Below are positions 1 through 13,146 of a stretch of DNA of 64,000 nucleotides, piece by piece; the first letter of the stretch is position 1; every line of letters starts with the position of its first letter. The position numbers and the translations under genes are program-made. The notes beneath the pieces are model-generated. The model was not told where the DNA came from. It did no database searches and saw nothing but the letters and a program-made list of their open reading frames with translations. This DNA comes from Melieria omissa. Lineage: Eukaryota; Arthropoda; Insecta; Diptera; Ulidiidae. Where the stretch lies: positions 16,315,921-16,379,920 of the forward strand of contig OZ020269.1 of assembly GCA_963971225.1 (NCBI GenBank), in the 5' to 3' direction.

Positions 1-565
1 AAATCCAAATAAAAACATATATTTTGTGAAGAAAACCAGGTCAAAGCAACCTTTGTTCAGTGTGCAAATTTAAAAGGACGAAGTTTGATGGACTCATGCA
101 GCCTTCGCAAAAAAGATTCAATATTTAACCAAATTAATGATGACTAACGGACATTCATGACGCATGGGATCTTCATGTATCCTACCTGGTATGACTAGAA
201 CTTAGTATTTCATTTTCGGAGAATGCTGAGAGCTACTCGAGGACCATAAGCCGTAGAAGAGGATGAAATCTCTGTCATTGGATTGTTCGGTTTATGAATC
301 AACCAATAAAGTAAGTATTGTACAGTGTCTTAATTTATAAGGAGGCAACCTGATGAACTCATACAGTCTCCGCTAGAAGGGAGGTGAAAATCATTGACTT
401 GGGGTATAAAGATTTGCTATAGATTTTCTCTCTACTCAACCACACACTTCTCACCAATAGACTATCATCTTTTTTGATCGCTAGAAACTTTTCTTCGAAA
501 GAAAAGACTTTGAAAACCACGGGGTTGCCATTTCAGCCTTGCAACATATTTACATTCAGTTGTAG
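1..565. other. non-coding, AT-rich; diverged direct repeat
   Basis: No convincing coding sequence is seen. Two short stretches resemble each other: about 68-115 and about 337-385 share a core reading aagga(c/g)g..., then gatg(g/a)actcat(g/a)cag and ctccgc-like ends. They look like diverged copies of a dispersed or tandem repeat. Their meaning is not known. Confidence 0.5.
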
Positions 566-1045
566 TCCATTAACTCTAGAATGCCCAATTCAGTTAAAAT
601 TAGTCCACCAATGTCTTTTATTGTATTATTTCATGCCTTTTTGAACTAAAATCTTATTTGACATTAACTTTTTTTCAAGTCAAATTAAATACAAAAAATA
701 AAAATTAAAAAAAAGTTGATTTTTTAAATTTTTATGTTTTAATTATTTTTTGAAATTATATGTAATTTATTTTATTTAAAAATTATTTATAATTAACACT
801 AGAATTCCCAAGGCAGTCAAATTACTCCATTCATGTTGGTTATTTTTTAATTGATGCCCTTTTGAAAGAAATTCTTCCTTCATGTTTACTTTTTTTAAGT
901 CAAATTGAAGACAAAAACTCGAAATCTTTTTTGTACAAAAAATTCTTTCATTCCACGGACATTCCAATGTTAAGCCCAAGTGGCCAAATTCTATCCATTA
1001 TATATTTGTAATATTTTCTTTTCACAAACGCATTAACTTTTACAA
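566..1045. repeat. degenerate tandem repeat, about 220-bp unit
   Basis: Three related blocks start near 566, 789 and 958. Each has an AA(C/T)-rich lead, then (T)CTAGAATGCCCA-like or CTAGAATTCCCA-like sequence, then a CCTTTTTGAA-like block and a TTTTTTCAAGTCAAATT-like block (clear in the first two copies). Only the first two copies align over most of their length; the third is partial. A short reverse-strand ORF at 776-979 lies across this array and has no recognisable domain. Confidence 0.5.
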
Positions 1046-1983
1046 CTCTCAAAGCATAAAGTGGAAAATTTCTTGTCTAATATTAAAAACAAATAACCAA
1101 GAAACATTTGTTGAATCCAACAATAGGCAGACAAGTAGTAAATACAAAAGAAATTAAATTAAATAAAAAATAAACCATAAACCGAAAAGACCATCGCTGG
1201 TCAGACAAATCATTAGAGCACTTGAAAATTTTCACAAATATTGTAGCATACTTTGGTGCGTTGCCAAGGTTCATTTTAATTGCACGAAAAGTTGCCCGGC
1301 ATAGCGCAGCGAGTTGCATTCGGTTGGTTGGCTTTTGTTTGTGTTAGTTTGCAGCAGACTAGAAAACGCATTTCTTATTTGTTTGATTATTGCTGATTGT
1401 CTGCTGGCTGCCTCAGTCCATCACCATAAAGTCTATGTATGAGTGTGTGTTTGTGTTATTCGCGGAGTGAAACGGCTGTAATTTGACTAATGTAAACAAT
1501 GGCAGTTGAAGGCGGCTCTTCAGAGTTGCCATAGTTTTGTTTGTTGCTGCTGTGTGGAGTGAAGAGCTTAGCAAGAATTTCAATTATGCCTTTTGAAATA
1601 ATTGCACACGGAAATGCAAAGTTTTGCTATGCATTCGGCACAAGGAAAACAATAGTGGAAATATATGAAGTCAATGGAGTTACATGATTTTAGAGTTAGG
1701 TGGCAATGTTGGGTGGGGGTTGCCCGATTTAATATTTTAATACAGCACAGTTGATAGTGCATTGAATTAAGAGTCAGAGTCAAAGTCAGGTTTGAAGAAT
1801 AGTGGATTGAAATATTGGCTCCAGAAAAACTAACTACCAGCACTAAGTACATAATTTTCCATTAGATGATTAATTGGACTGTTAGGTCAGTAGTGATCAG
1901 TTAAATTTGTTATTTCCTGACGAGCCATCAGCAATGCATTGACTTTCTTGAGGACTTCTCTCTAAGGACACTTGGCTCACTTT
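1046..1983. other. non-coding, no gene seen
   Basis: This is mixed-composition fly-type non-coding DNA. Short ORFs on the reverse strand (near 1083-1319 and 1580-1852) have no domain, splice-site support or codon pattern that I can defend. Confidence 0.5.
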
Positions 1984-2334
1984 CGTTTACAGTAGCTGAC
2001 GAAACGTTAAGAAATAGTAAAGTTTTATTGATCGCCACTGACCTTAAAGCCCATTAAACTATCACACAAAATGTTGTCTCTTAGGTTTCGTCATCTACGA
2101 AGCTCTGCTATGGACACCAGAAGCTCTATGTTTCAGTTTGCAATTCAACTGAAAAGCGTTCGATTACAGTAGCTGACGAAACGTTAAGAAATAGTAAAGT
2201 TTTATTGATCGCCACTGACCTTAAAGCCCATTAAACTATCACACAAAATGTTGTCTCTGAGGTTTCGTCATCTACGAAGCTCTGCTATGGATACCAGAAG
2301 CTCTATGTTTCAGTTTGCAATTCAACTGAAAAGC
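1984..2334. repeat. tandem duplication, 177-bp unit, two copies
   Basis: Copy one is about 1984-2160 and copy two about 2161-2334. They differ at only a few bases (for example cgtttac/cgattac, ctcttagg/ctctgagg and ggacacc/ggatacc), so the duplication is recent. Inside each copy is an imperfect inverted repeat: GTAGCTGACGAAAC near the start and GTTTCGTCATCTAC about 90 bases later, matching at 13 of 14 positions as reverse complements. No ORF runs through it. Confidence 0.85.
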
Positions 2335-4249
2335 AATTTCTAAGCATTTAGTCTAATGCCAGCGACGAAGAAAGAGGAAAAAGAGGTAAAAAGTCAAATT
2401 TGAAAAACATCTCTAAATTCTGCGAAGCTTATTCCAATTCTCACAATGTTATTGATTTGAATCGAAATACGATCATAATCCAATGAAAAAAAACTCGTAA
2501 AATTGTTTGCTAATTTCAATGTCAGGTATTAATTTTCAAATTTCATAATATCCCAGCAGATGTCAAAACATGTTTGTTATATTCAAAAATCATTTGCCAT
2601 GGATTGAAAATTATCAAACTCTATGAAATCTAATTTGCCTTCTATACAACAATACTCGGTATTGTATTATTGTTGTTGGCATAGTCTGTCGCTGACATGC
2701 CGCACTTATTATCCAAGTGAATGTGCAGCCATTTCCGCAACAGCTGCTATGGATTTCCCAATTTTTTTTTTGTCAACTGACGAGCTCAAGAGCTCAACTA
2801 CACGTTGCCGGGTACGAGTGCACACAGCTCGAGGAGTGTTGTGTGCTACAACACTTGGAATGCCAGCAGAAGCGTCGATGGCTCTTATCCGCTGGCCATT
2901 ATGCACTTCAGTGCTTTCTTGAGTGTACACGAATCGAAAGTTGAAATTTCGAAGGTAGGCACAAGCACCTGGCTGGTTGTTGTGTGATTCTGATAGCTGG
3001 CTGCCGAAATAGCCCATCTGCGTATGTGTGCGTATCGGCGTTTGGGTTTTATTTGCCGCTGCTTCATATAGTTTTCAACTTAACAAGCTTGTTTGGCAAC
3101 TTCTCCCAAGTGCACGTCTGCCTGTCGGCTTGCGAATGCTCCTCTAATCAATTTCCTCTGTGTCTTGTCGACGCAACTGACAGCTGAATGCACAAAAATA
3201 CAACCATACTCTCTGATACACACATTTACACATTTTGCATATTTTCCATAAAGTTTCTGGTATCTAAGTATTTTTTGTGTCTGTTTTGTGTAGTTGTTGG
3301 TGTCGATTCCCAAAAGTGTCTATTCGTTGGATAGTGAGCGAGTAGTTGCAATAGTTTTGTAGCTTGTGGCATTCTTGGTCAATTTTTGCAGCAACCCAAA
3401 GTGTGTGTGGCTTCTTTATCTGAATGTGTGGAAAATATTTGGCTGCGCGCTGGGTTTTTGTGCATTTCTGCATAGCAACGTTCAAATGAACTGCGTTGTG
3501 GTTAACATTTTTGGGCTTAGAGATGCAGACAGGAGCGTAGCTGGCAGTTTGCAGTGAAGAATAAATAAGATTTCATGCTGTCTTGAACTATTTAAACGCT
3601 TTTTAAAATTTTTGGATTTCCAGTTTCATGTTCAGTGACTTAAAATTATTTTAGAAAATACTTTTGTTTTTAGGTTTATGCGATTAACCCATTATTTTGT
3701 CTGGTAGTGTAACTAAGCTATTTTCGTTTTATTGAATAAGTTTGGTTATTTTTTTTATCAGAAGGTAGCTGGTACTCGGGAGTAGAAAAATTAGTTCTAA
3801 AGTTCTAAAACCAGTTAAGTTGCGACTCAAAATTATCTGTTAAACTGACCGATCTGGTTCCGTAAGTAAATATTAAGGCCATTACAATCCATAGGGCCAC
3901 ATGTGCAGTGGTTTCCCAAAACCTTTTAACTGAACTGGAAAACATTACTTAATATGGTGACAGCAATTTCCAGGTTAAGAAGGACATAAGAGCAAAGAAC
4001 ATGCTGACAAAAATGGGCGCAATTAGTCCTAATAGGCCAGAACCATTCTTAGAACCACGAGTTTTTAAAGGCCATATTCAAAAATAGTTGAGGATGTGAA
4101 TAGTGCAAACTTTTGCGTACGAATGAGTCATTTTTGATCTTAGATGCACAAAAATTCCTAACAAATAAAAGTAAAAGGTTACTTAAAAGGGCACCTTGGT
4201 CTCAGCTGAGAGGCTTTTTTTGCAGTCATCTAATGGTTTTGTAATATTT
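2335..4249. other. non-coding, no gene seen
   Basis: Between about 2,620 and 3,560 there are several short overlapping ORFs on both strands (up to about 100 codons). They compete with one another and none has a recognisable domain, so I treat them as chance. From about 3,600 on the sequence is AT-rich. Confidence 0.45.
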
Positions 4250-5760
4250 GAACCATTTTCTAAATTTTTTACATTATTTTCCAAATTTTTAAAATATTTA
4301 AAAAAATTTTTTAAATTTGTTTATTTTTCCTAATATATTAAAAAAATTGTTTAAGTTTCTTTAATACTTTTTTAATATTTTTTAGTAGGTTTTCATTTCT
4401 TTAAATACGATTCTAAATTTTTTAAATATTCTTTTAACTTTTTAAAAATTTTTCTCAATTTCTTCAATTTTTTCTGCATTTTTTACATATTTTTTTGAAT
4501 TCTTTCATATTTGTTTAGATATGGAAATATTTTTTCATTTAAAAAATTTTTAAAATATTTTTTTGATTCTTTAAATATGGTTCTAAATTTTTGAAATATT
4601 CTTCCAACCTTTTTAATATTTTTTTAAATTTCTTAAATATTTTCTGCTTGTTTTCACATATTTTCAAAATATTTTAATGCTTGTTTCTTTTTTTTAGTTT
4701 TTTTCTTTTTAATACATTTGAAAATTTTTGTAAATATTTTTTTTAATTCAGTAAATATGGTTCTACATTTTGGAAATATTTTTCTAATTTCTGAAATATT
4801 TGTCTAAATTTCTTAAATATTTTCATAATTTTTTAAATATTTTTTTAATTTTTTAATATTAAATTGATTTTTTAATATTTGTTTTTAATTCTTTAAAGGT
4901 GATTCTAAATTTGGAAAATATTCTTCTAATTTTTTAAATCTTTTTCAAAATTTTTTTAAATATTTTCTGCATTTTTACACATTTTTTAAATTTTGTTAAT
5001 ATTTGTTTAGATTTTTTAATATTTTTGTTTTTTAATACATTTTAAAATTTTTTTAAATATCTTTTTTTTTATTCTTTCAATGTGATTCTACATTTTAGGA
5101 ATATTTTTCACATTTTTTAAATAGTTTTCTAAATTTCCTAAATATTTTTTGAACTTTTTTAATATGCATTTAAATTTTTTTAATATTTAATTAAATTAAA
5201 TATTTTTAATTTTTAAATATATTGTTTTTATTTTTTAATACCTACATTTTAAATTTGTTTAATATTTTTTTTTTAGTTCTTTAAATATGATTTTTTTCAA
5301 TATATATGATATGATTTTTTTTAATTTTTTTCTAATTTTTTAATAATTGTTCTTGAAAACAATGTCTTTTATTTGTGTTTCAATATTTTCTGCATTTTTA
5401 ATTTTTTAATATTTGTTCACATTTTAAAATATTTTTTTCTTTTTTAATACATGTTAAAATTTTTGTAAATATATTTGTTAACTCTTCAAATATGATTCTA
5501 CATTTTGGGAATATTTTTCTTTTAATTCTTTAAATATTTTTCTAAATTTCTTTAATATTTTCTGCATTTTTTAAATAGGTTTCTAAATTCGTTTAATATT
5601 TGTTTAATTTTTTAAATATATTGTTTTTCTTTTTTAATATATTTTAAATTTGTTTAATATCTTTTAATTCTTTAAATATGATTCAAAATTTTTGAAATAT
5701 TTTTCTAATTTTTTAAAAATTTTTCTAGTAAAAAATGTTTTTTTTTATTTTGGTTTAAAT
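4250..5760. repeat. T-rich degenerate tandem array, about 150-205-bp unit
   Basis: About 1.5 kb of strand-asymmetric, T-rich sequence. A recurring anchor, roughly aattctttaaatatgattcta followed by (a/c)attttggaaatattttt, occurs near 4397, 4563, 4744, 4890, 5070, 5275, 5480 and 5667. Between anchors, blocks reading aaatttcttaaatattttctgcatttttt also recur. The spacing is about 150-205 bases, so this is a degenerate satellite-like array and not simple low complexity. Confidence 0.65.
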
Positions 5761-6758
5761 ATAACAAATTTTTATTCAAATGTTAAAATATAAAATGTGT
5801 ACAATTCACGTAAAAATTTTTTAATTACTGTTTCCTTCCCACAACAACTAATGACCCAGTTCCGACTTCCAAAAAACATTTCAGGCACACTTTTGGCCCT
5901 CCTTACACATTGCCAGCACCGTCCATTCGCTACACACACACACACACGCAGCTACATCTACGACCAAAAACGACCAGCATTCCTCTCGCCAACACACCAT
6001 CACCACAACATTTATTTGCATTTCGGTTTATGCGCAACCGAATGAACTTTTTATTTTCCACTTTGTTGCCACTTTTGCACTTTACATATTCTTTTGCTGC
6101 ATGGTTGTTGTTTTTGTTCTTTTCTTATTTGTTTGTCCACTCGTACATTTCGCATGCTGCTTCATACTATTTTTTGAAATTTTTTTTCATGTAAATTTTT
6201 GTTCGCATATGTACAGCCACTCATTTTTATTGCGCCAAGTGTTGTGTTGGATTTTTTTTGTGTGGCGCGTTGCATACTTTTTGCCGTCAAGCAGAGAAAG
6301 CATGAATGAACATGAAAGGGGGCGTAGTTAAGTGGGTGCACACCTGAATGGCGCCCGCAATGTTCTGGTCAAAAGGATTTTGCTACGTTTCATTTTTTCG
6401 GTTTTGGTTGTGATTTTTTTCAAGTGTGGTTTGGCGTTGCTTTTATTTCTCGCGTGTGTGTGTGTGTGTGTACAGTTTCAGTTTCTTTTTCTCATTTGGT
6501 GTATTGTAGGCAATGCGAGAAAGTATCCGAAAGGTAACCATTTTGTTTTTCATGTGTTACTCTTTGAAGGTGAATGAGTGTTTCAAGAGCTGAAGGTTTT
6601 TTGTTTGGTTGCGCTTAAGCCTTTCGTTGCTTAATTGTTTATATTTGTTTAAAATTCTACAAAAGGTAGTTTTAAGGTGTGAAAGAAGGGTGCGAAAATA
6701 GTTTAAGATACTGGAAAGCATGTTGAATGTTTAGAAGAGGACTGTTCCGAATGTTAGG
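5761..6758. other. non-coding with CA/GT microsatellites
   Basis: It holds a (CA)n run near 5931-5946 and a (GT)n run at 6454-6471. Several plus-strand ORFs of 76-94 codons overlap at 5,800-6,577. They are rich in Phe/Leu/His from T-rich DNA and show no domain. Confidence 0.45.
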
Positions 6759-6916
6759 CAGGCGCGGATTCAGAAAAATATTTCGGGGGGGGGGGGTTCA
6801 AAAAGTAATTCTTTAATATTTGTAAAATGTGTTTTAATTTGTATGTAGTTTTATAGGCGATCAATATTTTGGGTGGGAGGTTTCAACCCCCAAAACACCC
6901 CCTGAATCCGCCACTG
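6759..6916. mobile_element. hAT-type MITE, 158 bp, 8-bp target duplication
   Basis: The left end reads CAGGCGCGGATTCAG and the right end is CTGAATCCGCCACTG, whose reverse complement is CAGTGGCGGATTCAG (13 of 15 match). The same 8 bases, ATGTTAGG, flank both ends at 6751-6758 and 6917-6924. An 8-bp duplication plus C/TAG-type ends is the signature of the hAT superfamily. There is a run of 12 G at 6785-6796 inside and no coding capacity, so it is a non-autonomous copy. Confidence 0.85.
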
Positions 6917-6924
6917 ATGTTAGG

Positions 6925-9300
6925 AATATCAAAGCATTACATTTTAAACTCAATTTTGAAATTAAATTCCAATCATGTTGACGTTGTTTAAATGCGTTTC
7001 GCCTAATTAACTGCACCGCAGGACATTTTCAGCGACTTCACACTTGAAATGTTGAACTCAATCCTGCGGCGTTTTTGTCAGCGTAAATTTTCGAAAATAA
7101 TCAGAATTATTTTGCTTTTAATTGTGCGTAGCTGAAGTGAGTTGCGTGAAGAAAAATACAAATTATTTGATTTTTTTAAGAAGTTAATGGTGGTAAGTGA
7201 CGATGGCGTCTGTTGGCTTTGGCAAAAAGGTCTGGCGTTTTCACTTTGAAAAGACGGAAAAGTAATTTACTAGCAGCGAAATAAGGAAAACGGCTGGACG
7301 CCTTTGATGTTAGCGCAGCGGGTGGTCGTGTCAACGAATGTGCAGCTGAATTGAAAATTTGCTATTAAAACGAAACATGAATGCAAATATCTAATAGGAA
7401 TAGGAACAGTTATGTAGCAATGTAATTATTTATAATGAGAGATTTAAAATTTTAGAATTTTTTTTTAATATTACGAAAATAATTAAATTTTTAAATTTTG
7501 AGAATTTTTAACATATTTTTTTTAATTATTAAATTTCTTAATTTTTAGAGTTTTTTAAATATTTTTAAAACTATTAAATTAAAGTTTAGTTCCACTGTTT
7601 TTTCACTGAATCACAAAAATCCAATCCAGAAAATTCAATTTCTGCTCACAAACGAATGTGTTCAAATAGAAATCATAAACAAAATTACAACAATTTTTTA
7701 TTTTACCAACATCTCCCAAAGCCCCAAAGCGCACTTTTGGTACAAATAAAAAAATAGAAGTTCCTTTGCAACAATCAGAAGAGTGAAAATTCAATTTAGT
7801 GCACAAGTGTGACTGTTTCATAATCCTTCATATATTATCTATAAATATATAAAAATATAAGTAAAGAGCTTCAAGTAATCCATAGAAACTCGCACAGTGA
7901 TGCGAGAAATTCTCCAAATTGTTATCAAATTGCCGCAGAGCAAATTTTAAACTATCGAAAATGCTAAAATTCTGCACCGCACCGAAGCATTTAATTCGTT
8001 GTTGGAATTTTCACGCTTGCACTTTGTGCTCGAATGCTGAGCCAAAATGCCGCAGAGCACATTTCTTTCGAACCAAAGTGCTTTTCGTATATAAATTGGA
8101 CGCCGGCATGAAGTTGCATGCATTTGTCACGGCCAGCCACCGCTGCTGTCGTCGTTGTTGTCGTAAATAAATTTAAAATTTCTAAACTAGTGTTTTGTTG
8201 CATTTCGCCTGCGCGTCGGCAAATACTTTGGCAGCTGCTGTGGCCAACAGCAACGAACGGCGCACAACAAAGCGCATGCAACACATTGCAATGTGAGAAA
8301 TTGGTGACAAGTAGAAACACTTCAGTCGAATGCTGCTGCTGTTGCAGCTAATGTTGCTGCTGGTGCCAATGCAATTTTCGCTGTGCCAAAAAGGCAGTTC
8401 CAACAAAACAACAAGAACCTAATAAAATTCCCTCGTTGTTGTTGGGAGGAGCGGTGGAACTGCTCCGGATGCTTGGCGCTTGCCAGTGACGAAGTGAAAT
8501 TATTGGCGCGCAAAAAAGGTGCAAAATTGTAGTTGTGCAATCAAATGAAAGAAAACCAATAATCGAAAAATGCCAATGCAGTGCAAAGAAAATTATTGGC
8601 TTATATAACGGTACTAGCGACAAGAAGACGACAACAACGACGACAACGAACAAACAACAAAATGGAAAATTGAAATTGTCGAGCGTGTAGAAAGCGATTT
8701 AGTGGTCGATTGAGGGTCGAGGGGGAAAGTGAATGCAGGGTGTGAGTGAATGGTGGAAGAAGCAGTGAGTTGTGTGCGTGTGTAAAGTCAAGAGTTATAG
8801 TGTGTTGGTGTTGCTGATTGAAAGTAAAATACGCTGGTAAAAATTTTTGCTAAAGTTATTAACACTGAAATGCTGAACTGAAATGCATTGAAATGTTAGA
8901 TTGACCGGGTATTTTAGTGTTCAAAATGTCGAACCCCCAATTTCGTTTTGCATTTATGGGATAAACATAAAATATAGTGAACTGCAGACGTGGCGCACAC
9001 ATAATTTGATTTTGGGCGGAGTCTTTCATATATCTTGCGGTCAATCAAAATTTTGAATCATCCAGCAAGCAGAATTTCGATTAAAAAAAAAATCAATAGA
9101 AATTGGGAGACGCCACTAAGAATATGACTGAACCTTGGTGAACGATCCATTTTCCACTTAACACTTAAATGAATAGGTCCGTCTCGAAGCAGTGTAACCT
9201 TTATGTACATATTTTCAAATTAAAATCCGACACGACATTTTTGAAACGGTAACTAACTCAATCCAAAGTTTTTTTTTGCTAGTATTTAATACACATTTCT
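6925..9300. other. non-coding, no gene seen
   Basis: 7,430-7,600 is very AT-rich. 7,990-8,660 has CAA/CAG-type repeats that create open frames of Val, Ala or Gln runs on both strands (up to 109 codons). No domain, and no start plus splice-donor combination, was found that I would call an exon. Confidence 0.45.
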
Positions 9301-9850
9301 TTACGGGTTAATTTCGTGGAAAAGAATAACAACAACAAATTCTTTTAAATAAAATGTTAGGAATGGTTCAAAAATCGTAAAAAAATCAAAAAACTCATAG
9401 ATACAAATATTTATAAGACAAACAAGATTTTCATTTTTTTTATGGGTTAATTTCGTGAAAAAGATCTCAACCGTACAAACAACTCTTTTCAAATAAAATG
9501 TCATAAATAGTTCATAAATCGTGAAAAACCGATATCGATTCAACCGTACAAACAACTTTTTTCAATTAATATGAAATAAACGGTTCATAAATCGTAAAAA
9601 ATTTACGAAAATACAAAAAATACAAATACATACAAAAAATAAGAAAAAAGAAAGACCTCAATCGTACAAAGAACTTTTTTCAAAAAACTTTCTGAAACGG
9701 TTCATAAATCGTAAAAATTCATATCGGTTCATACAGAAAGAAAAAAAGTTAAATACCTCAACCGTATAAACAATTTTTTTCAAAAACACGGTTCTTAAAT
9801 CTTACTAAAAATTGAAATCGATTACACAGTTTTATATAAAAAAATTAATA
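9301..9850. repeat. irregular tandem repeat, about 70-145-bp unit
   Basis: Two anchors recur together. A ggttcataaatcgtaaaaa-like block lies near 9364, 9509, 9580, 9696 and 9788. A caaccgtacaaacaactttt-like block lies near 9470, 9543, 9663 and 9763. Spacing varies through small insertions and deletions. The 84-codon minus-strand ORF in it (9301-9555) repeats its own residues and is a product of the array, not a gene. Confidence 0.65.
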
Positions 9851-9938
9851 AAAAGTATTCTCTAAACTTTTCTTTGTAAGGCCAGAGTAAGTTCACTAGG
9901 TTTCCATCCCAGAGGTCGCAGGTTCGAATGCCATTTAA

Positions 9939-10188
9939 CCCTTTCGAGACTACTGGGATAATACGTCCCAGCACGTTTTTAATGCCACTCAAAACAATTT
10001 ATTATTATTAATTATTCAAATCTTACGACCCACGCAAAATATTTTTTGATTTCGGTTTTCCCGCATAAAAGGATGATTTCAGAATTTTTGAGCATCTAAT
10101 AAAATTTTCTAACCCCGACATTCATAGCATGAGAATATTTCTACTGAGAGTATTTTGGATTTCAAAATTAAACTACGTCCCGAAAGGG
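9939..10188. mobile_element. TTAA-flanked MITE, piggyBac-like
   Basis: The left end is CCCTTTCGAGACTAC, preceded by TTAA at 9935-9938. The right end is CGTCCCGAAAGGG, followed by TTAC, which could be a mutated TTAA. Terminal CCCTTTCG inverted repeats next to TTAA fit the piggyBac superfamily. No transposase is present. It resembles the elements at 38,736 and 37,110, so a local family may exist. Confidence 0.5.
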
Positions 10189-12575
10189 TTACGACTTAGC
10201 GCTCTCACTATTTAAAAATTTCTCTTCTCTTCTTGCTTCTTTTTATTATTTTATCCCATTATTTCTAAGCCATCAACATTACCCAGTTCAAGTGACAAGT
10301 TTCCATATTTCACACTCCAATCATTTCTAATGAGCAACAACAACACAGTGCTAGTACGGACTAACGGAAAATATGATGCAGCGCTCATCTAAGACACCAA
10401 ACCTTTTTTATATAAACTCCTCCTACCTATCAGCAACTGATAGGGGGTTGTCTTTCTTAGATGGCAACCAAGCGGACTGGACTGGCTTCGGTTGTCCAGT
10501 GTGCTGGCTTCTTATACCGAGGCCCTTGGTTCGGTTCCTAGTTTGTGCTGGTGAAACACTTATCTATCGCTATCCACATGAAGGAGGTAAGAATTACAAG
10601 AATCGCAGATGTGCGCTCTTGGCACGCAATGGAAAAACCTCCAAATGTGAAAGAAAAACTGCCAAAGGCCGTTCGGATAAGGCGTTAAACTTTAAGTCCC
10701 CATCACCCTTTCCACCATCCATTTGAAATGTGTGTTATAACACATGTTGAAGAAATTGTGTTGGATACACATTAAAAAAAATGGTGAAATATGTGGTATC
10801 ACTCTCCTCTCTTCCCCAATTCTTTCCCTTCTCTTATCCACCCCATCACAAGCTATAGACTACAGTGTTATAGAGTCGAGTGTTGCACAATGTTTCAGAA
10901 ACTCAGATCATTAAAATGAATTAATAAAACTCATACTTAAGCACATTTCTTTCATCTGGTACTGCAAACTGGTCGCTAATTGATTAGTTTTGTCAAACAA
11001 ACTATTTATAATACAATTCTTTTAGTGCTTTGAATCAATTAATTATTTGTATTAAAATTAAACATTTCTTCTCTAATAACACTTTGCTATCATTAGCCTC
11101 ATTGGTTAAGAATAGAAATCAAATAATAAAAAAAAATTCCTTTATGAAAACTTTCGCTTTTGGTCAACTTCAAAGCTGTCAAGTCAAATGTCATTGCAGC
11201 GGCTTATCTGCCACTATTAATCATCATTATTTCAATTAACATTTATTAACATGGACTTTACATTTACAACACACAACTTTCGACTTTGACATTTTGAACC
11301 CTCAAACACGGTGCGCACTTACACGGCTTTACAGCTTAAACCACTTTTTGGACGTTTTCAGCCACATGCACGCTTTGTGCTGTCACTGTGACACTTGATC
11401 CTTTGTGTGCACACAGTCCGCACGGTACTCCAACTGTCTCGGCTCGACATTGTGGTTTTCTATGCAAACCATTTGTCTTTCCATTATTAATAATTCTGTT
11501 TCATTATTACCCATCAGCGCCTCCACCACTCCGCCATAAACATCCCTTTATTTGTCTATTCTTATATGTTGGCACATAATGTGTCCGTGTCCGCGTAAAT
11601 GCGTTTCCCATTGTCTGCTGACAGCGCACCGAAAATTTGTAATTTTCATAAAATCATTTTATGCGCTTGCGGCCGCACAAAGCTGCTACAAAACGGGTCC
11701 TGGAACGGGCGCGTTGTACATTTGCGTAATTTTCTTCTGGGTTTCAGCGCAGTCGATTAATAATAAAACTGTACGGCAAGTATTGTGATCCTTTTTAACT
11801 CATTCCAAACGTAAATAAACTCTTTTGGCGCGTAGTTTCCCCACTTTGATGAGGAACCATATAATCCAAAGAGAAGTTGTGCGACATTGTTTGTCAGCTG
11901 TCTGTTGCTGTGCATCAGTTCAGTTCGAATGGTCCAAGTCGTAGTTCATTTATTTTAATTTTTCTTTTCCACCTTTTCTTAGGTTAATAATAAGAATTTC
12001 ACTGTCACTTGTTGTGGATGCGGTCGATGCCAAAGACAGTGTCATCAGCGAAATGGTTGTGTCTATCTATTTGTTGGTGGGTTTGAGGCACAGTTGACTG
12101 AATCATTAATAAAAATTCTTTAACTTGTTCCACGTAGTGGACCCCAAATTGATGCGTGAGTGTGAGTCTAATGGAGTTGTGATGTGTTTGGCGGTGCAAG
12201 TGAACTTTGCAAAAATCGAGGGTTAGGTTGCGCAATGCGGGAATGAATGGATAGATGGGGTAAGACAAGAAACTGTCTAAGTTCCTTAAAAAAGTGACAG
12301 CAATTTCAACTGATGGACACAGGTCTCAGAAGTTCTGATACACGTGGATCTTGTGAGATAAAAATCAATGCAATGAAAGGGGTTTTATTCTGAGTAATAA
12401 AAAGTAATGGCCGTTTTTTTGTTTTAAATGCTCAAATGAAGTAATCAAAGAGACAAAGAGTTGCAACCAATGTCACTTTGGACATTACCAACCACAAGAA
12501 AAGTACATAACTAATCTTGGTTTTAGTTCAAAAACTCCTACCCTCAGATGATATTTTCCCATTCGCTCCCCACGC
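10189..12575. other. non-coding, no gene seen
   Basis: A plus-strand frame of 117 codons at 10373-10726 has no recognisable domain. Sequence inside it (about 10,420-10,480), read on the minus strand, resembles the 30.4 kb minisatellite unit (gataggtaggaggagtt). 11,250-11,800 is less AT-rich, with short ORFs only. Confidence 0.4.
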
Positions 12576-12848
12576 AAATCTACAACTACACGTCAGCATT
12601 AGCGAAAACCAACGCACCAAACCGATCTTAGCGAAGCTTCCAACCAGCCTGCTCTTATCTACTTTACTCAACAGATGAGCGGTAACTCACAACATCGGAA
12701 CCGTCGTTCCTAAGAGGCGATAGATGGCTGCATTATGACTTAGGACTATCTATCAATCACCCAATCTGGCAGAAAAACATAACTGATTAGTGAAATCAAC
12801 TCCAGGCCATGTATTGTGGAGGCCCTATGTTATCGAGAGGAGTAAACA
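12576..12848. repeat. dispersed repeat, copy 1
   Basis: About 270 bases starting at aatctacaactacacgtcag. It contains the diagnostic pieces caccaaaccgatcttagcga, caacagatg and gatagatggc. It is followed directly by a second, roughly 80% similar copy, and a third copy lies reversed at 42,880-43,063. No ORF or terminal repeats are obvious, so the class of element is unknown. Confidence 0.75.
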
Positions 12849-12861
12849 ACGTACAAAAGAA

Positions 12862-13146
12862 AAATCTACAACGACACGTCAGCATTAGCGAAAAATAGTG
12901 CACCAAACCGATCTTAGTGAAGCTTCCAACCATCCTGTTCTCTAATCCTTCACCCAACAGATGGCGCTATGAGCGGCAGCGCACAACATCGAAGGTGTCG
13001 TTCCTAAGCGGCGATAGATGGCAGCCTCATTACTTCCTCATTAGGACTACCTCCAATCACCTATCCTGGCAAAAAAACATAAACGATTAATGAAACCAAC
13101 TTGAGGCAGTGTCTTGAGGAGGCCCCACGTTCTCAAGAGGAGTGAA
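12862..13146. repeat. dispersed repeat, copy 2 (tandem to copy 1)
   Basis: It aligns with copy 1 from aatctacaac through ttctcaagaggagtgaa. It keeps the fuller ccaacagatggcgctatgag block that copy 1 has partly lost, and that block also matches the reversed copy near 42.97 kb. The two tandem copies start about 286 bases apart. Confidence 0.75.
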